A DNA stretch of 6,923 bases. Origin: an uncultured Mycoplasma sp. Its GTDB lineage: Bacteria > Bacillota_I > Bacilli_A > Mycoplasmatales > Mycoplasmoidaceae. Numbering within the stretch: position 1 is the stretch's first letter; every line of letters begins with the position of its first letter. Position numbers and translations under genes: made by a program. Positions 1 to 6,923 of the stretch are shown piece after piece. The stretch spans positions 1 to 6,923 of the forward strand of contig CAMWUV010000032.1 in assembly GCA_947177535.1 (NCBI GenBank). Direction: 5' to 3'. The notes under the pieces were generated by a model, which had not been told where the DNA came from, made no database searches, and was given only the letters and a program-made list of their open reading frames with translations.

Positions 1-1525
1 AATTATACAAATCTTGACTTGAATTTATTTCTTTAATATTATTAGCAGATTGTTCTAAATATAAAATATTTTGAAACTTGAAATACATTTGTCTAGAGTA
101 TGTATCATATATTTTTCAATCAGCAAAATCTGTTCCGTTTTTAGATACAGAATTTTTTCCTTTTGAAATCATTCATCAATTACTTTGTGTATTTTTTGGT
201 TCTTCCAAAATTTTATAATATGTATAATCTTGATCAATCCCTGATACAAATTCTTTTCAAAAACTTATACCTGTATCAATTTTTAATTCAAGTTTTAAAA
301 TACTATTGTTACTGCTAAAAAAAGTTTTTAAAGCATTATAAAAGTCACTTTCATTATTATTTTTTAATGTTAAATCTGGTCCTGCATGTCAAGTGTATAA
401 AGTTTGTGTATTATTGTTATCAATTTCAAAATTGAAATTCTTATCTAGTTCATCTCGAGTAGAAAAACCTTTATAAACAGTATTTATTTTTTTTGCATCA
501 TCTGAAACACTTATACTATTATCATTATTTTTTTTAAAAAGATTTTTACTTTCACCAATTATTTTATTTATATATTTTCCATTACTATCTAAAACTTTAT
601 CTTTTTTTACATCGTTAATGTAAAAAGAGTAATTATTATTAAATGAAATGTGATCATTAAATTCTTCTAATCCACTCTTTCCTTCACCAGTATCAGTATG
701 AGTACTAACTGATGGACTTATTTTTATTTGCATTAAAAAATCTATCACATCATTTTTTAAAGTATCTGTTATTTGAACATCAAGGTTATCAAAGTTACTA
801 CTATTATGGTATATAGTTCCATTACTTGAATAATAATCTTCAATTTTAAAATCATTAGCACTGCTTATAGCATTTTCTAATGCTATGCTTTTTAAACGAT
901 TTATATCTTTTTCATTTAATGGATTAATTTTTGTTTTTTCACCATTCAACTTTGTAATTTCATAATAAGGTAAAGAATGAGGTGTAGCTAAATTTCTTTT
1001 TAAATTATCTTGTGCAACTGAAAAATCAGTAGGAAGATTATTTAAACTATTTCCTGAATAATCATCATATCTTTGAATTCTTTGGTAAATTGGTAAATTA
1101 CTTTTTAATGCATCTTCATATGAATCAGTAAATCCATTTGCTGATGATTCATCATTATATGCTTTAAAAATTTTAGAAGAATCATACTCTCTAATTAATC
1201 CTGCATTTAAATCAATTGTATGCAAATCCCTATTTGCATATGCTGAACTTAAATCTCCAATATATTTTTTTTGAGTAACAGGATTGTTACTTAAATAGCT
1301 ATATGCAGCTTCATCTACTGACTTATATGCTTTTCCATCAAATTCAATAGCACCATTATATAAACTGTTTTCACTAGCATTGTAATTTAACTCAGAATTA
1401 TTATCTAAATTCTTAGTTAATTCATTACGATTAACAACAAGTGGAACAGTTATAGAAATTGAACTTATTCCTAAAGTTAACAATCCAAGGATAGTAAATA
1501 ATTTTTTCTTATTAAATTTTTTCAT
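1..1525 (-). CDS. Second exported or membrane-anchored surface protein, C-terminus cut by window edge
   Basis: No recognised family. The start at ATG 1523-1525 is supported by GAGGT eight bases upstream. Reading TGA as Trp (389, 257, 176, 173, 116) keeps the frame open to the left edge, giving about 508 residues so far and no stop; no TGG is used. The N-terminus MKKFNKKKLF is basic, followed by a hydrophobic segment (about 9-31) ending VPLVVN, with no lipobox Cys. After it comes EFDGKAYKSVDEAAYSYL (61-78), closely like FNGQNYDSLDDVMKYV in the large neighbour, and both are followed by a similar [ST]-Q-K. Residues 207-270 resemble the large protein's 981-1043. TLYTWHAG (about 375-382) resembles its TFTWNGG. 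The rest is polar and rich in Asn, Ser, Tyr and Asp, as expected for an extracellular protein of an AT-rich genome. It probably works with the large protein and the ABC-2 permease; its activity is unknown. Confidence 0.83.
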
Positions 1526-1526
1526 A

Positions 1527-4500
1527 TTATTTTACCTCAACAATTCTTTCTTTTACATAAGCATATAATTCATTTTTTGATTCAAATTCTTTGTTATCAA
1601 AAACATAAACATACTTAATAGGTGTTAATTCATGTAATTTCATATTATTAGATTTAAAATAATAATTCACAGCATCTTCTTGATTTAAGAAATATAAAGT
1701 TCCATTTAGTGAATCATTAACTTCATAAATTTGATATTTATCATAAGTATTTGTTAATTTTGAAAAATTAGTAGCATTAATAAAATCTTGTTTTGTAATA
1801 ATTTTAGAAGCTACATTGAAACTGTTAAGTGCTTTTTGATTTACTAAATTTTCTGCTTCAATACCAGTCATAGTAGACACATTTTCACTATTTTTTGAAA
1901 CATCTACTAAAACATTTGGATTAACTACAATGTAGTTGTAATCTAAGTATGATGAATTAATTACAGCTTCATTTTCTAATGAATTTCAAACTTTTCCTGG
2001 AAGAACAAAATTATTTGTAGATCCATCATTTTTTGATTCTACATAACCTAATTCATCAAAAATAGGAGTTTTTGTTTGCTTATCAATATTTGGAAGCATT
2101 GCAATTTTTACTGGTTGAATATCGCTTAAAATAGCATCAACATTTTCTCTAATAATTGCATCTAGATCAGATGAATAACCATTGGCATATTTATATGTGT
2201 AACTATTGTAATAATAGTTATCACTTAAGTTATTATTTTTAATTGATGTTTTTAAACTATTTATTATTTTTACAGTTAATTCATCAATTGAGTCTGCTAC
2301 ATAATCACTTTGATTTCTATTATTTTGTAATTTATTTAAAGAGTATACTTTTTTAATGTTTTCATTAATAGAATTAAATGATTCATTTTCTATAAATTCT
2401 TCAGCTGTATCTCTAATCAAACTTGTTGTATCTATATATTTTTTTCCGTTTGAATAAATAAAACTTTCATTATATGCATCTTGTATAAGAATTGGTGAAA
2501 TAAATTTCATACTATCAATAGTTGTTTCACTAATTGTTCCAAGACCCATAAAAGTAGTTGTTTTTTGACCACCATTTCAAGTAAATGTAGTACCATCATT
2601 TGTCTTAAATTGATATGAATAATTTTTTGTTTCTGGAAGAAACAAATCTAGAAGAAAAGATGCTACAGAAAAAGCTATACCTACATAACTCATTATACGA
2701 GTTACTTTACTTAATACATTTGATGCATCCTTAACAGACAATATAATAGCACTAATACTTTTAAAATCTATTTTTACAAAAGCAACTAATTTTACTAATT
2801 GTCCAAGTGAATCCTTCAAATCAACAACTCAATCCAAAACATCAGAAACTATACCCAACAAATCTCTAATTTTTTCTAAAGACTCTTTGGCTAATTCATA
2901 GTTATCACTTGATTGACTATTGTTTAAATTAATTTGTTTATATGATGATTGAACAATGGCAGTATTTTTCATTGCATAATTTTTATAAAACATATTTGTA
3001 AAGTTTAAAAAATCTCTATCATATGATTTATTATTATTTTTTAAATAATTTTCTAAATTAGTTAAAAAATCTAAACTGTAATCAGTATAACCAGGAATAG
3101 TTTTTATATCTAAATTGTTAGTAATCATTTTATCAAAAACATAAGATTTTCAAACTTCTTTAAGAGTAATATTTGATAAATTCATTAAATAATCATAAAA
3201 TCTTGTATTTGAAAATTCTATAAAAAAACCATCAAAATCATCTCTTGGATGAAGAACTTGACTATAATCTTTTTTTATCAAGTCAATTAGTATGTCAGAT
3301 GATAAATAAAAATTTATTGCACTAGACTTCAACACTCCTAAAAGTGAGTCTGCAATATCAATAGTTTCAAGATTAGAGTTATATGGTTTTAGTAATTCAT
3401 AAATATAATCAGCACTACATGTGCTAAATAAATTACAAATAATAGGTAATGCTTTATTATTTCAAACACTGTCATCAATTGTTAATCCAAATAACTTAAT
3501 ATTTTTTTTCATATCATTAATAAAAGGATCTATAACATCAATTCCAATTGTGCTATTTCCAATAGCCACATTTGCTATTACTATAAATAAAATTAGATTT
3601 GGATAATACTGAATCATATTGCTTAAAAAAGCATTAATATCAGAACTTAAATCATAATTTGGATTATTAAATTTGAAAAAATTAACAAAACTAAATTTGT
3701 CTTTATCTGTAAGTAAATTTTTTAAAATATCAAAACCATAATTTAAAGTAATGTTATTAAAATAACTTAGTGTTTTATCCATTTTTAAACAAAGGTTGTT
3801 AAAAAAGTTTCTTACCATCATAATTTCATCATTACTTGCAAGTTCTCTTATCAGACCTTGTACTAATAAAGTAAATATAATTGGTAATTTATAAAACCCA
3901 TTAAATTTTTTAGTTTGTTTTATAGCATCATATGTTTCTATAATTCTTTTATAAAGATTGAAATACTTGTCATTAACTAATGTAATTAAATCATGTCATT
4001 GTTTATTTAGTGAAACTCCAGATAGTGGATTCGATAAATCTCCAATTTCATAAAAATAGAAAAGCATTTTATCAGAATCTGAATAATATGAAGATTCTTC
4101 AGGTACATTAGAAGATTCATTTAATAAAATATCAGTAAATCCTGAAACAACCTCATTTATTGGGGAAGCATTTGTTGAATCATCAACAGTTTCAAATTTA
4201 CTTCATTGGTCTTTATCATTTGAAGATAAAATGTTACCACCACCTGAATAAAAATAGGGACCACTTATACCATGATCATCTTCTTTACTAACATCAACTA
4301 TGTAAGTAGCTCTATTGTTTGATGATTCAACTTTTGTATAACCAATATCATCAGCACTTATATAAGGAATAATTTCAGATAATATATTATTATCATTTAT
4401 GTCAAAATATTTGTAATTATTACTATTATTTTTTACACTCACATAAGAAGTTGCACTATTTTGAACAAAATTTCTTATTTTTATGTAATCTTCATTTTCT

Positions 4501-5222
4501 AAATATTTATTGTCATTAAAATCTAATTGACTTATTGATGCTGTACTAATTGGTAATGAAACATCACTAGTGTCAATAGGATTTTTTATAGTAAAGTATT
4601 CAGATGATTTATTGCTAGTTTGATTTGCTTGATCTAAATATTGTCTTAAATCAGTTTTATTTCTAAAATAAATACCATCAAAATTATATCCTTCATGAAT
4701 TGAGTAAAATGTTTTTTTAGCTTGATCTTCATCAGTAAAAATAGAGTCATTTTTACCTTGATAAACTTTTATAGTATCTGCTGGTCCACTACTACCAACT
4801 GGTTGTAAGTCCATTTTAGCAATTGTTTTTTTACTAACTTCATTTAAACTACCTTTAGAATTTACAATATCACTATATTTCATGGATGTGTATCCATCAT
4901 ATACATTAATATTTTTAAAAGCTTCTTGTGTAACTTGATCAGCAGAATAATAAAAATTATTTTTCCCATTAGTATTCATTGATCACATATGTGATGTTGA
5001 TGTTAATACTTCTTTTTGTGAAGTGTTGTCATCTACATATTTCATTACATCATCTAAACTATCATAGTTTTGACCATTAAAAGAATATTGAGAATTCTGA
5101 TTATTAATAAAATTTTGTGATGAATAATTAATAGCAATTGGTGTTATTATTGAAGTTACACCTATAACTGAAGCTAAACTTGCAGTTAAAATCATTTTTA
5201 CTTTTTTACTCAAATTTTTCAT
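1527..5222 (-). CDS. Large exported or membrane-anchored surface protein, about 1231 aa, unknown family
   Basis: I do not recognise a family. The frame is unbroken from ATG 5220-5222 (alternative ATG 5226-5228) to TAA 1527-1529 when eight TGA codons (4983, 4203, 3996, 3462, 3150, 2829, 2577, 1986) are read as Trp; it has no TGG. Residue numbers here count from the upstream ATG. The N-terminus is basic (KNLSKKVKM) followed by a hydrophobic segment (about 12-34) ending TPIAIN, with no lipobox Cys. It therefore looks like an uncleaved anchor or a signal peptide. A motif of the type F-[DN]-G-x-x-Y-x-S-x-x-D occurs at 48-65, 180-198, 923-941 and 1207-1225. The middle (about 330-780) is predicted helical by eye, with a hydrophobic patch at 542-557. 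Residues 777-868 form a long amphipathic-to-hydrophobic helical stretch ending SYVGIAFSVASFLLDLF, followed by TFTWNGG (about 881). The gene follows the ABC-2 permease and precedes a related exported protein by 1 nt. Surface location is likely; the function is open (adhesin, pore former or permease partner). Confidence 0.85.
1534..1538 (-). promoter_or_regulatory. Ribosome binding site GAGGT inside the end of the upstream gene
   Basis: The minus strand reads GTTGAGGTAAAATAATATG, so GAGGT lies eight bases before the ATG at 1523-1525. It is made from the last Glu and Val codons of the large protein gene, whose TAA stop is one base before this ATG. The overlap of signal and coding sequence, with a 1-nt gap, suggests translational coupling between the two exported proteins. 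Confidence 0.7.
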
Positions 5223-5230
5223 TTTCATTA

Positions 5231-5237
5231 CTCCTTT
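5231..5237 (-). promoter_or_regulatory. Ribosome binding site AAAGGAG for the large exported protein
   Basis: On the minus strand the gap after the permease stop reads AATAAAGGAGTAATGAAAATG. Only two bases separate GGAG from the first ATG (5226-5228), but eight separate it from the second in-frame ATG (5220-5222). The spacing favours the second ATG. The site sits in a 23-nt gap (to the first ATG) with no room for an independent promoter. Confidence 0.75.
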
Positions 5238-5245
5238 ATTCTAAT

Positions 5246-6904
5246 TTACTTAATATTCTTTTTAATAAAGCATCTACCAGTAATAGGTATTAAAATACTT
5301 GGTATCAGTATAAACAAAACAGTTATTAATCAACTCATATCAAATCAAGAAACTTGTTTAACTTTAAATATAGAATAAAATTTATTTGTTTCTTCATAAT
5401 TTTTATTAAATGATACATCATATAAAGAACTTGTATTGTCTCTAATTTCTGCATATAAATTTTTTAATGAGTTTAAATTTAAAGAATTTTCATCCACAAA
5501 ACTGATTCAATCATTTTGATTTGATATTGTGTCACTTATATTTTTAATATTAAAATTTATGTAAATACCTTCTTTATTTAATACTTTGCAACTATTTTGA
5601 TTATCAAACTTAATTAAATAATTTTTAAAAAAATCAATATCAATAATATTTGGTTTTTCTAATTCATTTTCTACTAATAAACTTGGATAGATTTCTTCTA
5701 TTTCTTCTTTCTTACCAAAATATTCTAAATTGTATAAATTATTTTTTGTTTTTGTGGAGGTTCACAAAATCTTAGTTATTTCAGAAAATTCTTTATTTGT
5801 AGATGTTGCAATTGAATCAAATATATATGGACTATTTTTATAAAAATAATCAAAATCTCTAAACAAGTAATATAGTGAGTTATATTTAACATCTAATCCC
5901 AACAATGCAAATAATAAAGATTTATGTTCATTAATTGTTGATGATACATTTCACAAATCATTGTTATTTAACTCTTCATTTAATAGTGATAAAACACTAA
6001 TATCTTTATTTTGAATTGAAAAGTTATTATAAACATCTTTTACAACTTGAGAAATTTTAGTTTCTAATTCATAATTTTTTAATTCAAAAAGGTTGGTATC
6101 ACCAATTCTATAGGTTGTATATTTGTTATCAGTTTTAAAATAATCTGTATTTTTTTGTTCATCTACTAAAATTAATTTATTCATTGAAAACTGATAATTA
6201 TTTGGTGAATGATTCATTAAAAAATTATAATCGTTGCCATAAACATTATTATTTGCAAAAATTAATTGCATCGGTGACATAACCCATAGTCCTGGCATAG
6301 CTTGGATAGTATTGTATGAAAAATTAATAGAGTTTTCTAAATCTGAATAAGTATTAATATTACTTGATCAATTTCTTGTTATCCCAATTCTTTTATCACT
6401 TAAATTATCTATATTACTTATTGCTTGGTAGTTGTAATTATTTTTAACATCATAAGTTAATGAATTATTTTGAATTGGATTCATCAATAATGCATTACCT
6501 AATATTGATGTAACTAAAAATAATAAAGTTATACAAGAATTTAATGAAACAAATAAAACTGGACTTAGTTTTATTCCAATAAAAAGAAAAATACTAATAA
6601 AAAATGAACCTATAATGATTTGTCCAAAAAAGGTCATCAATCAAACATTTAAAGTAATTGCACTTCATGAAGACAATGCAATAATAATGACAGAAATTAT
6701 TGATTGAATAAAACTAGAAATTAATAAAGAAATAAAAATATAAAAGATTCTTATTAAAAATATTTTCTTTTTATCAATTGATTTAGAAATCATTAAAATA
6801 TCAATAAAATTTGATGAATTAATAATAAATAATTTGTAAATAAAAAAGAAATTAAAAAATACAGACACAAAAACAAATATTAATGAATATTGTTGGCAAC
6901 GCCG
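5246..6904 (-). CDS. ABC-2-type transporter permease with large ectodomain, N-terminus missing
   Basis: Probably the membrane subunit of an ABC exporter; substrate unknown. The frame is continuous for 552 codons when eight in-frame TGA codons (5330, 5345, 5507, 5762, 5951, 6368, 6641, 6665) are read as Trp, and it ends at TAA 5246-5248. The visible part begins with a hydrophobic segment. A cytoplasmic stretch follows (about 6758-6811) containing IDILMISKSIDKKKIF, which matches the 'LLxSKPISRxKI' coupling region of ABC-2 permeases. Next come several membrane segments (about 6480-6760), then about 381 mostly polar Asn/Tyr/Ser-rich residues (5339-6481), and a final membrane segment, MSWLITVLFILIPSILIPIT, with a basic tail (CFIKKNIK). 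This layout implies that the polar block is outside the cell. No start codon with a ribosome binding site is visible. Stops TAG (6905-6907) and TAA (6911-6913) interrupt the frame inside the GC-rich right edge, so the true N-terminus lies beyond the window or was lost at a junction. The family call is moderately sure; the membrane role is very likely. Confidence 0.68.
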
Positions 6905-6923
6905 CTAAGTTTACGCCAAAAGG
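6893..6923. other. GC-rich right edge of atypical composition, possible chimeric or foreign junction
   Basis: From about 6895 to the end, 16 of 29 bases are G or C, against roughly one quarter in the rest of the window. In the permease frame this stretch contains TAG and TAA. In the two other minus-strand frames it is open, reading PFGVNLAALP in one and FWRKLSGVANNIH followed by TAA (6880-6882) in the other. The second uses TGG for Trp and codons such as GGC and GCC that are rare here. I cannot identify it. It could be an adapter remnant, a mis-joined contig end, or the edge of inserted foreign DNA. Confidence 0.45.

Noticed and set aside
485..1272. Runs of eight T (A8 on the coding strand) at about 487-494, 528-535 and 1265-1272 as phase-variation tracts
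   Set aside because: Such runs encode Lys/Asn pairs and are expected at this base composition; they lie within the gene body and the frame is intact.
3421..3606. Open frame of 61 codons on the plus strand
   Set aside because: It lies wholly inside and antisense to the large exported protein gene, lacks a ribosome binding site, and its hydrophobic translation is what AT-rich antisense sequence gives by chance.
1527..5228. Series of separate small hypothetical genes, or a pseudogene broken by stops
   Set aside because: All internal stops are TGA and all pieces share one frame; with UGA as Trp the gene is intact.
5223..5245. Promoter or terminator between the permease and the large protein gene
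   Set aside because: The gap is about 23 nt, is taken up by the ribosome binding site, and shows no hairpin followed by a T-run.
6866..6868. GTG as start of the permease
   Set aside because: There is no ribosome binding site upstream, it falls inside a hydrophobic segment, and ABC-2 permeases normally have an additional N-terminal membrane span.
6893..6923. Inverted repeat (GGC...GCC) marking an insertion sequence end
   Set aside because: The symmetry is weak and short, and no transposase or target duplication is visible in the window.
1..6923. CRISPR array, tRNA or rRNA genes
   Set aside because: Coding frames fill nearly the whole window and I saw no regularly spaced direct repeats, cloverleaf or ribosomal RNA signatures.

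Overview
The window is very AT-rich and only makes sense with UGA read as tryptophan (translation table 4). With the standard code the minus strand breaks into about ten short open frames. With UGA as Trp these join into three long, in-frame genes that fill almost the whole window. Counted along the three reconstructed frames, 21 Trp codons are TGA and one is TGG. This points to a Mollicute; the Spiroplasma/Mesoplasma/Mycoplasma range is likely, but the genus cannot be fixed from this sequence.

Layout, all on the minus strand and transcribed from high to low coordinates: (1) 6904-5246, the C-terminal part of an ABC-2-type permease with an ectodomain of about 380 residues and a C-terminal membrane anchor; its start is not in the window. 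(2) A 23-nt gap, holding a strong ribosome binding site, up to the first in-frame ATG. (3) 5222-1527, an exported or membrane-anchored protein of about 1231 residues with no family I recognise. (4) A 1-nt gap. (5) 1525-1, a second exported protein, cut by the window edge after about 508 residues. No promoter or terminator is visible between the genes, and the last two look translationally coupled, so this reads as one operon. An ATP-binding subunit would be expected beyond the right edge, but it is not in the window.

The two exported proteins appear to be distant relatives. Both start with a basic segment plus one hydrophobic segment and no lipobox cysteine, and both follow it with a short F-[DN]-G-[KQ]-x-Y-x-S-x-D-[DE] motif. 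Both also carry a T-x-[FY]-T-W motif and a similar helical module. The working idea is a surface complex or export system: an ABC-2 permease with a large extracellular domain co-expressed with two big surface proteins. This is inferred from context and not demonstrated.

The last roughly 30 bases (about 6893-6923) are GC-rich and put stop codons in the permease frame. They may be a chimeric contig end, adapter or foreign junction.
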